Positions 34,707-41,813 of a stretch of 64,000 nt of DNA are shown here, piece by piece. The notes under the pieces are model-generated. The model was given only the letters and a program-made list of their open reading frames with translations, ran no database searches and was not told the DNA's origin. This DNA is from Anaerolineales bacterium (GTDB lineage: Bacteria; Chloroflexota; Anaerolineae; 4572-78; J111): NCBI GenBank assembly GCA_015075405.1, contig JABTUK010000001.1, positions 1,426,001 through 1,490,000 on the forward strand. The letters run 5' to 3'. The position numbers and the translations under genes are program-made. Numbering within the stretch: position 1 is the stretch's first letter; every line of letters starts with the position of its first letter.

Positions 34707-34934
34707 TCATTTGCTGTTGGGGGGGCTAGGAGTTGTAGTCCGCTCTTCAATTAACGCAATATCCTGGCGTAGCCAACTATTGACGATGGTTTCAATTGCC
34801 GTATTTTTGGCCCTGGCTAATTCACGCACAAATTTGGCTACATCAGGCTCTAAATAAATGGGCAAATTTAACTCTACATCGGGCCGGTAGAATTTACCCC
34901 GTACCCCTTTAGAAAAATCGTATTCTTTTCTCAT
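34707..34934 (-). CDS. Small antitoxin-like protein
   Basis: The 75-residue protein starts MRKEYDFSKGVRGKFYRPD, a form seen in small antitoxin-like proteins, followed by LNLPIYLEPDVAKFVRELAR and a helical tail that could be ribbon-helix-helix. No toxin gene is adjacent. ATG 34934 is preferred to a start 5 codons earlier because family members begin MRKEYDF. The function is uncertain. Confidence 0.65.
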   Translation of the reverse strand: MRKEYDFSKGVRGKFYRPDVELNLPIYLEPDVAKFVRELARAKNTAIETIVNSWLRQDIALIEERTTTPSPPNSK

Positions 34935-35079
34935 AATGTTTTCGCACATTCAGTTTTGCCTTGTTGGGGTTCCACTCAAAAGTATAACGCAATTTTTCCG
35001 TCCACCTTGGCGAAAACCCATTTGAATTGCATTATACCACAAACTTGCCTGGATCACCGATTCAACTGCTTATTATGAA

Positions 35080-35117
35080 AAATAAAAACCTGCAAAGTAG
35101 GCTGGACTTTGCAGGTT
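35080..35117 (-). terminator. Terminator of the DUF4126 gene
   Basis: On the minus strand AACCTGCAAAGT and ACTTTGCAGGTT pair around a 7-base loop and are followed by TTTTTATTTTT. It lies just after the end of the DUF4126 gene. Confidence 0.8.
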
Positions 35118-35153
35118 CCACCAAGGTTGGCTTACCTAATGGCTCAAATCGAT

Positions 35154-35723
35154 CTAAACCGCCGCTAGCCGACTTTGCCGGCGGCCCCACCACCATAACC
35201 CCAGCAGCGCGCCGAACAGAACCGTCAAGGCGACCAGGATTGGGGCGAGAATAGCCATAATTGTGCCAATCAGGGCCAGCACATCCTCGATCAAACTGAC
35301 GGCCCAGTTGCCTGTACCGGCAGTGGTGGCTGTCACCATCGGGCGGGCGGCGGTTTTAACCACATGGACGCTGCCGGCCAACAACAGCCCGGCGATAAAC
35401 GCCAGCGCCGGGTGCAAGTCGCCTACCACGCCGGAACTGGCCGCAAAGAGAATCGCCCCGGCCACCGGGCGGCCAAAGGTTTGAATCCCATCGTTGATGG
35501 TGTCAATGGCGGGAATTTTGTCAGCGGTCATCTCGATGAGCAGCAGCACGGCCAAAGCCCCAATCACCCAGGGGCTGGTCATTACATCCCAAGGTTTATT
35601 CAAATGAATCAGGTCGGTGTAGCGGGCGGCTACCGCCACCAGCAGCAGCGGCAGATAAGCGTTCAGCCCCGCCGAAGTGGACAGCCCAAAGGCGGTAGCA
35701 ATGTTGGAAAATGCTTCAATCAT
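35154..35723 (-). CDS. DUF4126 membrane protein
   Basis: The 189-residue protein has about five hydrophobic helices and the DUF4126 signature: GLNAYLPLLLVAVAARYTDL near the N-terminus, MTADKIPAIDTINDGIQTFG and RPVAGAILFAASSG. Its function is unknown. It ends in GRRQSRLAAV. The terminator above is immediately downstream. Confidence 0.85.
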   Translation of the reverse strand: MIEAFSNIATAFGLSTSAGLNAYLPLLLVAVAARYTDLIHLNKPWDVMTSPWVIGALAVLLLIEMTADKIPAIDTINDGIQTFGRPVAGAILFAASSGVVGDLHPALAFIAGLLLAGSVHVVKTAARPMVTATTAGTGNWAVSLIEDVLALIGTIMAILAPILVALTVLFGALLGLWWWGRRQSRLAAV

Positions 35724-35744
35724 AGCAACTCTCTCCCAAAATAA

Positions 35745-35854
35745 GTGTCAGGTGTCACGTTCCAGGTGTCAGGTAAAGGTTCTTCATTACCGGCCCGCTA
35801 TGTGCCGACCCCTTAAATTAAGACCCTAAAGGTCTTTCAGACCTTTAGGGTCTT
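35745..35854. repeat. GTGTCAG heptamers and an AGACCCTAAAGGTCT palindrome
   Basis: GTGTCAG, GTGTCAC, GTTCCAG, GTGTCAG form a short heptamer array at 35745-35772. At 35821-35853 AGACCCTAAAGGTCT pairs with AGACCTTTAGGGTCT across TTC, with no T-tract. Together they fill the gap between two minus-strand genes. Confidence 0.75.
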
Positions 35855-35871
35855 GCGGTTTCCCCAATTAC

Positions 35872-36282
35872 CTATTCTTCGCCCTTAACCGACTCGCGGA
35901 GTTGGGCCTTTAAGGAGGCAATCTGGTCGGTAATTTCGCGGATACGGTTGAAAAGAACCTGATTGGCCTTGATGCCTTCGTTAATCAAGAAAGCGGCGCT
36001 TTCAGAGCGGCTCTTGGTCACGTCGGCTTCAACCAGCATATCCAGGTAGCTCAAGCTGTCATCGTTAACCCGCACCATCACCACATTGGCCCGGTCTTGC
36101 AGGGCGCTGCCGAGGGCCTTGCCCAGATTTTCGGTAAAGCTCTCAACTTGTTTGATGGCCTCGTTGATGGTTTTGCTGGCCGCCGAGCCTTTTCCGCTGC
36201 CCATCTTGGGATCGGTTGAAGTGGTGGGTTCTTCGGCTACAGTTTCTTCGGCTACGCCATTGCCATTGATTTCGGTTGTCAT
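35872..36282 (-). CDS. Ribbon-helix-helix-like protein with coiled-coil tail
   Basis: I do not recognise a named family. The 136-residue protein has an acidic Thr/Glu-rich N-terminus, a helical segment (~37-62), a beta-strand plus two helices (ANVVMVRVNDDSLSYLDMLV; KSRSESAAFLINEGIKANQ) that resembles a ribbon-helix-helix fold, and a C-terminal coiled coil (RIREITDQIASLKAQL). It may be a DNA-binding or assembly protein. The promoter above it contains a palindrome over the start site, consistent with self-regulation. Confidence 0.65.
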   Translation of the reverse strand: MTTEINGNGVAEETVAEEPTTSTDPKMGSGKGSAASKTINEAIKQVESFTENLGKALGSALQDRANVVMVRVNDDSLSYLDMLVEADVTKSRSESAAFLINEGIKANQVLFNRIREITDQIASLKAQLRESVKGEE

Positions 36283-36319
36283 TTTTGTATCTCCTTGTAT
36301 GGTAAAAAGATTGTTTGTA

Positions 36320-36369
36320 AATTACGTGTAATTATCTATTAGTATATCATCGAAAGATGTATTTGTCAA
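36320..36369 (-). promoter_or_regulatory. Promoter and palindromic operator of the RHH-like gene
   Basis: On the minus strand TTGACA (36364-36369), 17 bases and TATACT (36341-36346) form a near-consensus promoter. The palindrome AATTAC-GT-GTAATT (36320-36333) lies at the expected transcription start. Confidence 0.75.
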
Positions 36370-36443
36370 TACCCCTTTCGAGCTTTTCCTAAAAGTGACC
36401 CGCACGCTTGCCAAAATGTTCAAACCAAGATTATGATGCCGGT

Positions 36444-36737
36444 ATGACTCAAGCTGACCCGCCCCCAGAGCGTAAGGCAAAACCAAAAGCGCGGCTATCG
36501 CTCTGGCCGTCTATTGTTTTAGCCATCATCCTGGCTTTTGGGCTGGTGGGTCTGTTTGGCCTGATTGTTTTTTTGTTTGCCCGTGGCGCGCAGCAGATGG
36601 GCTTATCTACCCCGGCTTACGTGGCTATCCTGGTGGCGGTGTCGGGCATTTTTGCCTGGGCGCTCAAACGCCTCACCGATATTGCCGCCGGCATGAGCCG
36701 GTTGTGGTTCCCCGAAGATTCTGACGAGGAAAATTAG
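36444..36737 (+). CDS. Small two-helix membrane protein
   Basis: The 97-residue protein has a short cytoplasmic Pro/Lys-rich head (MTQADPPPERKAKPKARL), two hydrophobic helices (WPSIVLAIILAFGLVGLFGL; YVAILVAVSGIFAWALK) and an acidic C-terminus ending DSDEEN. ATG 36444 is used. There is no family match that I know. It is followed after 42 bases by the efflux adaptor gene. Confidence 0.65.
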   Translation: MTQADPPPERKAKPKARLSLWPSIVLAIILAFGLVGLFGLIVFLFARGAQQMGLSTPAYVAILVAVSGIFAWALKRLTDIAAGMSRLWFPEDSDEEN

Positions 36738-36779
36738 GCAATTAATTCATCTTGTGTACACTATCTCCAGGCTGAAACG

Positions 36780-37958
36780 ATGAAATACCTACCCATCCTG
36801 TTCGTTGCCTTAACCTTACTGCTTCTGTCGGCTTGCGCAGAAGGGGTGAGTAACTTTAATTTTGGACAAGCTACGGCTACCCCCGACCAGACACCCACCC
36901 CTTTGCCCACGCCAATCACCGTTTTCCAAACTACTATTTCGGCGGACGGGCAGGTGGTCTTGCCCCTCCCACCCCAGACCTTTAGTTTTCAATCCTCCGG
37001 TCTGAGTGGGACCATTGTCGAAGTATTTGTGGTCGCCGGGCAGACGGTCAAAACGGGTGACTTGCTGGCCCGCATTGACGAGACCGACCTGCAAAACGCG
37101 CTGAAAAAAGCCGAAGCCAGCCTGGCCCTGTTGGAAGCGCAAATTGCCAATGAAACGGCTCCGGCGCTGGCCGGCGACATCAGCGAGGCTGAGGCCAGTC
37201 TCTTCTCGGCCCAGGCTGAACTGGCTCGCCTGCAAAGCCTCCCCTCTGAAGAAGCCATTACCCAGGCCGCCGCCGATTTACGCATGCGTGAGATTGAGCT
37301 GCGCCAGGCCCAGGAAGCTTACGACCAGGTGGCTTATGCTCAGGGGGTCGGTATGAGTCCCCAGGCTGCCGAACTCCAGCAGGCTACGCTGGCCTACGAG
37401 CGGGCCAAAGCTGTGTATGATGAAGCCACCAAACCTGCCACTGAAGCTCAACTGGCCGCCGCACGGGCCAATGTGGTCCAGGCTAAAAATCGGCTGGACA
37501 AGTTACAGGCAGGTCTGCGTCCTGAGGCTCAGGCGGTGAATGAAGCCAAACTTCGCGAATCGCAGTTGCAGGTGGCCGAGGCTCAGGCCAATCTGGCGAA
37601 AGCGCAGCTTTTAGCGCCCTGGGACGGGGTGGTGACGGAAGTCAATGCCGCGCCGGGCGTGTCTACCAACAATGCCTCGGTAACGATTGCCCAGGTGGCG
37701 CCGCTGCGTTTTGCCACCAGTAACTTCAGCGAGCGCAATCTGGCCGACATTCAGCCTGGCGACCAGGCCACTATCTTTTTGAAGACATATCCCAACGTGC
37801 CCATTCCGGCTGTCATCTATCGCATCGAGTTGGAATCAACCCAAAAAGACGGCGATACCGCGCTTTTTACCGTTTATCTTGACTTTAACAGCGGCGATTT
37901 TGAGGTGCGCCCCGGCATGACCGGCCGGGTTGAAATTGGGATTGAGCCTAAAAGTTAA
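36780..37958 (+). CDS. HlyD/RND-type efflux adaptor lipoprotein
   Basis: The 392-residue protein has a lipoprotein signal peptide with the lipobox LSAC (Cys 19), then a Thr/Pro-rich stretch, a biotinyl-lipoyl-like half (GLSGTIVEVFVVAGQTVKTG DLLARIDE, split for length), a long alpha-helical hairpin with many QAEL and AQAE repeats (about 100-260), the second lipoyl half (LAPWDGVVTEVNAAPGVSTN) and a beta-barrel/MPD domain. It would link an inner-membrane pump to the outer layers. No pump gene is in the window; the nearest downstream gene is a DUF2723 protein. Confidence 0.88.
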   Translation: MKYLPILFVALTLLLLSACAEGVSNFNFGQATATPDQTPTPLPTPITVFQTTISADGQVVLPLPPQTFSFQSSGLSGTIVEVFVVAGQTVKTGDLLARIDETDLQNALKKAEASLALLEAQIANETAPALAGDISEAEASLFSAQAELARLQSLPSEEAITQAAADLRMREIELRQAQEAYDQVAYAQGVGMSPQAAELQQATLAYERAKAVYDEATKPATEAQLAAARANVVQAKNRLDKLQAGLRPEAQAVNEAKLRESQLQVAEAQANLAKAQLLAPWDGVVTEVNAAPGVSTNNASVTIAQVAPLRFATSNFSERNLADIQPGDQATIFLKTYPNVPIPAVIYRIELESTQKDGDTALFTVYLDFNSGDFEVRPGMTGRVEIGIEPKS

Positions 37959-38036
37959 AGCGAATCCGCGAATGGGCGAATCTGCGAAAGAGTCTTCACT
38001 TCACCCCTGCTCCCTTGCTCCTCTGCTCCCCTGCTT
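37959..38036. repeat. Octamer tracts at the start of the DUF2723 gene
   Basis: AATCCGCG, AATGGGCG, AATCTGCG (8-bp period) occur near 37963-37986, followed by CTGCTCCC, TTGCTCCT, CTGCTCCC, CTGCTTA near 38009-38036. Confidence 0.65.
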
Positions 38037-39969
38037 ATTGACCGCTGGAGGACTTTTCATCGCCAGCTTCCTCCTTTACCTCAGCACCCTGGCCCCTTCT
38101 GTCGTCACCATCTTTGACGACAGCCTTGAATTTCAACTGGTTACTTATCAATTGGGCATTGCTCACCCCACCGGCTATCCGCTTTATACCCTGTTAGGCA
38201 AACTGTTTACCCTGATTGTTCCTGCCGGCAACATCGCCTATCGCGTCAATCTGATGAGCGCCTTTTTTGGCGCAGCGACGGTGGCGGTGGTGTATTTGTT
38301 GATTGCGCAAATAGTTGGAAGGTTGGAAGGTTGGAAGGTTGGAAGGTTGAAAGAGATACCCTCTTCCAACCTTCCGTTTTTCCAACCTTCCCTTCATCTC
38401 GGTGGACTCACCGGCGCTTTGCTCTTTGCTGTTGGCCCTGTTTTTTGGCAGCAGGCTACGATTGCTGAAGTGTATACGCTCAATGCTTTTTTGGTAGCGC
38501 TGCTTTTGTTGGTAGCTGTTATTCTAATGGAAATTGGCCCTCACCCTAACCCTCTCCCAGGGGGAGAGGGGACTCTGGGCTGGCCCAAAGGGGGAGAGGG
38601 TTTATGGCTGGCGTTTGTAGCCGGGCTGGCCCTGACCCATCACCGGACGAGTTTGTTGTTATGGCCGGCCCTGGCAGTATTTCTTTTTCTGAACCAAAAA
38701 TCCGGCTTCTGGAAACACAAGGGCTTTGTTAAAACAATGGCGCTGACGCTCTTGGTAGGGCTGGCGCCTTTACTGCTTTACCTGTACCTGCCGCTGCGGG
38801 GGCACATCGGCTCGCTGGATGGGACGTATCAAAACACCTGGGCCGGTTTTTGGCAGCAGGTCAGCGCCAGTGGCTATGGCGTTTTTGTTTTTGCCAATCC
38901 GTTTGGGCAAGCGCGGGATGCAGCTTTCTATTGGAGTTTGTTCACCCGCCAATTTTATACCCTTGTGCCGGGCTTCGTGGGGCTGATTTATCTGGTTTGG
39001 CGGCGGCAATACAAAATTTTGGCGCTGACCGGAATTGCATTTCTCACCTACTTCACCTTCAACCTATTTTACAACGTCAGCGATATCGAGGTCTTTTTTA
39101 TCCCGCCGTTTTTGGTGTGGGCCGTGTGGAGTGGCGTCGGCGTGAGCGGCCTGATACGTTCAACGTTCAACGTTCAACGTTTAACGTTAGCCACAACTGC
39201 TTTTATTTTGGTAATTTTTCTTTGGATTATCTTCCAACTCATTCAAAGCAACTTGCCGCTTCTGGCGGCGCGGAATACATGGCAGGTGCATGACTACGGC
39301 CTGGATATGCTGCAACAACCGCTGCCGCAGAACACTGCCATTGTCGGGATTTTGGGGGAGATGACGCTGCTGCGATACTTTCAGCAAACTGAAAACCGGC
39401 GGCCTGATCTTGAGACAATTGTGGCCGATGCGGAGGGGGACCGCCTGGCGGCGGTGGAGCGATTATTGGCTGAGGGAAAAGCCGTTTATTTGACCCGCGA
39501 GCTGCCGGGCGCACCGGACCGCTGGTCGCTGGGGGCGCTGGGGCCGCTCATTCAAGTCAATCCCCAGCCGGTGACAGTTCCGCCTCAGCCGTTGATTGCC
39601 GTACATCAGCCGGTCACGCCGGAAATTTCGCTGCTAGGCTATCAGCTTTCTCGCCCGCCTCACACCGGCGATGGGCCAGCCCCGCTGCGGTTGACTCTGT
39701 TCTGGCAGGCTGCTATCCCCGTGACTGCCAATTTGAAAGTCTCCGCTCGCCTGCTCAATCCGGCAGGCGAAGTGACCGCTGCGGTTGACGCTGTACCGGT
39801 CCACTTTGCCTATCCTACCACTGCCTGGCGGCCCGGCGAAATTGTGGCCGATGGGTATGATTTGACTGCGCCGCCTGGCTCGTACACCCCGCTGCTGATC
39901 TGGTACGATCCAGCGCAAAACGCTGTCGAGGTAGGTAGGATTGAATTGAAACCGATCAGGATTGACTGA
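37972..39969 (+). CDS. DUF2723 membrane glycosyltransferase-like protein riddled with repeats
   Basis: The protein has about 665 residues and ten or more hydrophobic helices. The DUF2723 signature is LYLSTLAPSVVTIFDDSLEF plus GIAHPTGYPLYTLLGKLFT in the N-terminal part; these are GT-C-like multi-pass proteins of unproven function. A Pro-rich globular domain follows the membrane part. Four repeats lie in frame: 8-mers at 37959-38036, a TTGGAAGG hairpin at 38315-38390, a CACCCTAACCCTCTCCC hairpin at 38539-38602, and heptamers at 39156-39190. The last three fall in loops between predicted helices. The start is uncertain because the 5' end is repeat sequence; an ORF start at 37930 overlaps the adaptor gene. 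Confidence 0.8.
   Translation: MGESAKESSLHPCSLAPLLPCLLTAGGLFIASFLLYLSTLAPSVVTIFDDSLEFQLVTYQLGIAHPTGYPLYTLLGKLFTLIVPAGNIAYRVNLMSAFFGAATVAVVYLLIAQIVGRLEGWKVGRLKEIPSSNLPFFQPSLHLGGLTGALLFAVGPVFWQQATIAEVYTLNAFLVALLLLVAVILMEIGPHPNPLPGGEGTLGWPKGGEGLWLAFVAGLALTHHRTSLLLWPALAVFLFLNQKSGFWKHKGFVKTMALTLLVGLAPLLLYLYLPLRGHIGSLDGTYQNTWAGFWQQVSASGYGVFVFANPFGQARDAAFYWSLFTRQFYTLVPGFVGLIYLVWRRQYKILALTGIAFLTYFTFNLFYNVSDIEVFFIPPFLVWAVWSGVGVSGLIRSTFNVQRLTLATTAFILVIFLWIIFQLIQSNLPLLAARNTWQVHDYGLDMLQQPLPQNTAIVGILGEMTLLRYFQQTENRRPDLETIVADAEGDRLAAVERLLAEGKAVYLTRELPGAPDRWSLGALGPLIQVNPQPVTVPPQPLIAVHQPVTPEISLLGYQLSRPPHTGDGPAPLRLTLFWQAAIPVTANLKVSARLLNPAGEVTAAVDAVPVHFAYPTTAWRPGEIVADGYDLTAPPGSYTPLLIWYDPAQNAVEVGRIELKPIRID
38315..38390. 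repeat. TTGGAAGG hairpin inside the DUF2723 gene
   Basis: Four TTGGAAGG units (38315-38346) face an inverted arm (CTTCCAACCTTCC, TCCAACCTTCC, 38363-38390). The whole is in frame and adds the loop VGRLEGWKVGRLKEIPSSNL. Confidence 0.88.
38539..38602. repeat. CCCTAACCCTCTCCC palindrome inside the DUF2723 gene
   Basis: CCTCACCCTAACCCTCTCCC and GGGAGAGGG-type arms form a hairpin that is in frame and encodes PHPNPLPGGEG. A relative precedes the ABC-F gene at 3907. Confidence 0.75.
39156..39190. repeat. ACGTTCA heptamer array inside the DUF2723 gene
   Basis: Three ACGTTCA units, then ACGTTTA and ACGTTAG, lie in frame in a loop (TFNVQRLTL). The same TTCAACG word recurs in the array at 58952-59028. 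Confidence 0.85.
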
Positions 39970-40234
39970 TGCCAGACTGAGCAACAAGTGGATATCGCTC
40001 TGGGTGTTCAATTGCATCCACTTCTAAATCCACATCCAGATCAGGCCAATATAAGTGATGGGGTTGGAGCCATTCGACATTTAGGATAGCTGATACTGCT
40101 GCCTCTTTGAACCAGGGAAATTCACTAAACGGTAAAAATAGTTCTTTCTCAGCTAGCAATAACCAGAAGCCGTGCTTGGAGATATGAGTCACTTCAGCTT
40201 CTAAAATATCTGCGCCAGGCGTTATTAAATTCAT
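39956..40234 (-). CDS. DUF2442 protein
   Basis: The 92-residue protein has the DUF2442 core (KHGFWLLLAEKELFLPFSEF; VEWLQPHHLYWPDLDVDLEV). DUF2442 proteins usually follow DUF4160 proteins in two-gene modules suspected to be toxin-antitoxin-like. The last codons overlap the end of the DUF2723 gene on the other strand. It overlaps the upstream DUF4160 gene by 41 bases. Confidence 0.8.
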   Translation of the reverse strand: MNLITPGADILEAEVTHISKHGFWLLLAEKELFLPFSEFPWFKEAAVSAILNVEWLQPHHLYWPDLDVDLEVDAIEHPERYPLVAQSGISQS

Positions 40235-40433
40235 CCTGCTGCTCCTCGATTATTGTTTGAACGATACGTAAATCGCGTTGAGACAGGCCATAATTCTGAG
40301 CCAGCTCAATCACTGGTTCTAACCAGAATTTCGCTTCGCCCCGTTCACAGTAAACATGAACATGCATACGTGGCTCTTCGCGTGAAAAGAAGAAAAAGCG
40401 GTAACCTCGCTCACGATGGATGGTCGGACTCAT
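40194..40433 (-). CDS. DUF4160 protein
   Basis: The 79-residue protein contains the DUF4160 motif GYRFFFFSREEPRMHVHVYC followed by ERGEAKFWLEP. ATG 40433 (MSPTIHRERGY) is used; an earlier in-frame start at 40457 would overlap the GNAT gene. It forms a pair with the DUF2442 gene. Function unproven; a toxin-antitoxin-like role is commonly suspected. Confidence 0.8.
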   Translation of the reverse strand: MSPTIHRERGYRFFFFSREEPRMHVHVYCERGEAKFWLEPVIELAQNYGLSQRDLRIVQTIIEEQQDEFNNAWRRYFRS

Positions 40434-40438
40434 ACACT

Positions 40439-41290
40439 TTACCCCAACTCTTTCCACAGCACCGGCATGCGCTGCTGGCTAAACACAAAGCCAAAGCGCT
40501 CATACAACGCCCGCGAGCGGTAATTGTTCTCCTGAGTATTGAGGGTAATCATATTGGCCCCGCTGGCCAGGGCGTCGGTGATAGCGGTATGGAGCAGTTG
40601 CGCGCCGATGCCGCGTCCCTGATAGGCGGGGTGTACGGCCAGTCGAGTCAAATGGGCGTGCTTATGATAGCGCTCAAACCACTCATAGCCCACAATCTGT
40701 CCATCCAATTCGGCCACAGCAAAGGAGTCGGCCCTGGCCAGAGCCTCGTTGAAATTGCCCGCCGATTTTCGCCAGATATGGTTAAAAGCGAGGCCGTCCA
40801 GGGCCAATAGCTCCGGCATGTCGCTGTAGTGGGCCGAGCGTATCAGTGCGGGCCGGGGCACAGCCGGCGGCGCGTCGCTGCCGTGACGTTCAAAGGCCAC
40901 GATCCATTCACGTATTTCAAAACCGCGCCGCTGCAAGTCGTCTACCAGCCAGGCGACATTGCCGATATGAGCCACGGCCGGCAAACCTTCAAGCTGGACT
41001 GCTTCCTCGATTTCGGGCAGCAACAAATCCAGGTAGGGTCTGACGCTCCAACTATCGCGCAGGCCGGCCGCAATGATAAGCGCCACATGCGGGCGCTGCG
41101 GCTCCATGACGATAAACCCCCGCAAGCCGGTCTGGTCTTCGGCCAAAAAGCCAGGCATCACCTTGATTTTGGCCCCCAGTTCTACCGGGGGAACGCGAAT
41201 GTGGACGCGCCAGGCCGTATCTACCATGCGCATGATACTGCGTAAATCGCCTGGCGTAATCGCCCGAACATGGTGGAAATCCCGTCTCAA
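40439..41290 (-). CDS. GNAT N-acetyltransferase
   Basis: The 283-residue protein has a C-terminal GNAT domain with the acetyl-CoA loop LAVHPAYQGRGIGAQLLHTA and the final NYRSRALYERFGF strand. The N-terminal ~140 residues look like a second, degenerate GNAT domain (GFIVMEPQRPHVALIIAAGL). The substrate cannot be inferred. It ends 5 bases before the DUF4160 start. Confidence 0.85.
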   Translation of the reverse strand: MRRDFHHVRAITPGDLRSIMRMVDTAWRVHIRVPPVELGAKIKVMPGFLAEDQTGLRGFIVMEPQRPHVALIIAAGLRDSWSVRPYLDLLLPEIEEAVQLEGLPAVAHIGNVAWLVDDLQRRGFEIREWIVAFERHGSDAPPAVPRPALIRSAHYSDMPELLALDGLAFNHIWRKSAGNFNEALARADSFAVAELDGQIVGYEWFERYHKHAHLTRLAVHPAYQGRGIGAQLLHTAITDALASGANMITLNTQENNYRSRALYERFGFVFSQQRMPVLWKELG

Positions 41291-41384
41291 AATAGTAACT
41301 CCTTATCAGGATTGTAGGAGTTTGGGGAGATTGTGTCAAACGGTTTTGTAAAGATTGGGCCGGCCTGATGTTGTAATTCGGAAT

Positions 41385-41412
41385 TTGACAGCAGCCAGCT
41401 TCGTGGTATCAT
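41385..41412 (+). promoter_or_regulatory. Promoter of the SAM riboswitch transcript
   Basis: TTGACA (41385-41390), 16 bases, and TATCAT (41407-41412) lie 51 bases upstream of the riboswitch aptamer. Confidence 0.75.
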
Positions 41413-41462
41413 TGCCCGAATTAGGGCAGTAACTGTCCGGCAAAAACATAATTAGCACATTG

Positions 41463-41583
41463 TGCTCATCCAGAGGGGTGGAGGGACCGGCCCTATGAAA
41501 CCCCGGCAACCTGGCGCGGTTGATAACAGTCAACTGATGTTTTCGGTGCCAATTCCGGCAGAACTATTTCTGGAAGATGAGAG
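41463..41583 (+). ncRNA. SAM-I (S-box) riboswitch aptamer
   Basis: The sequence CAGAGGGGTGGAGGGACCGG followed by CCCTATGAAACCCCGGCAAC and later GGTGCCAATTCCGGCAG is diagnostic of the S-box aptamer. P1 is formed by CTCATC (41465-41470) and GATGAG (41576-41581). It binds S-adenosylmethionine and, when bound, stabilises termination in front of the methionine-pathway gene. Confidence 0.95.
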
Positions 41584-41596
41584 CGAAAGCGTTGAC

Positions 41597-41632
41597 GCCC
41601 CGGCCTCTTCTTTTGGAAGGGGCTTTTTTATG
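41597..41632 (+). terminator. Riboswitch expression-platform terminator 1
   Basis: GCCCC pairs with GGGGC around an inner CTCTTC/GAAGGGG region and is followed by TTTTTTA. It lies 14 bases after the aptamer P1 stem. Confidence 0.8.
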
Positions 41633-41644
41633 CGCCCCGCCCAA

Positions 41645-41681
41645 AGGGCCTCTCATCTAACCAGGTGAGAGGCCCTTTTGT
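41645..41681 (+). terminator. Second terminator downstream of the riboswitch
   Basis: AGGGCCTCTCA pairs with TGAGAGGCCCT and is followed by TTTTG. As with the ABC-F leader, two terminators stand in series. Confidence 0.8.
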
Positions 41682-41683
41682 TT

Positions 41684-41780
41684 GACCGAAGACGGGAGAC
41701 CGGCGACCGGGGTTCTTTTCTTGACAAGAAGGAAAGCAAGAGTGATACCCCGGTCGCCGGTCTTTGGTCCCCGGTCATAT
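41684..41780. repeat. GACCGGG heptamer hairpin between riboswitch and gene
   Basis: GACCGAA, GACGGGA, GACCGGC, GACCGGG (41684-41711) face an inverted arm TCGCCGG, TCTTTGG, TCCCCGG (41754-41774). The units match those at 12150 and 60363. Confidence 0.8.
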
Positions 41781-41813
41781 AACCCGATCAATATTTATTT
41801 AAGGAGACAACTG

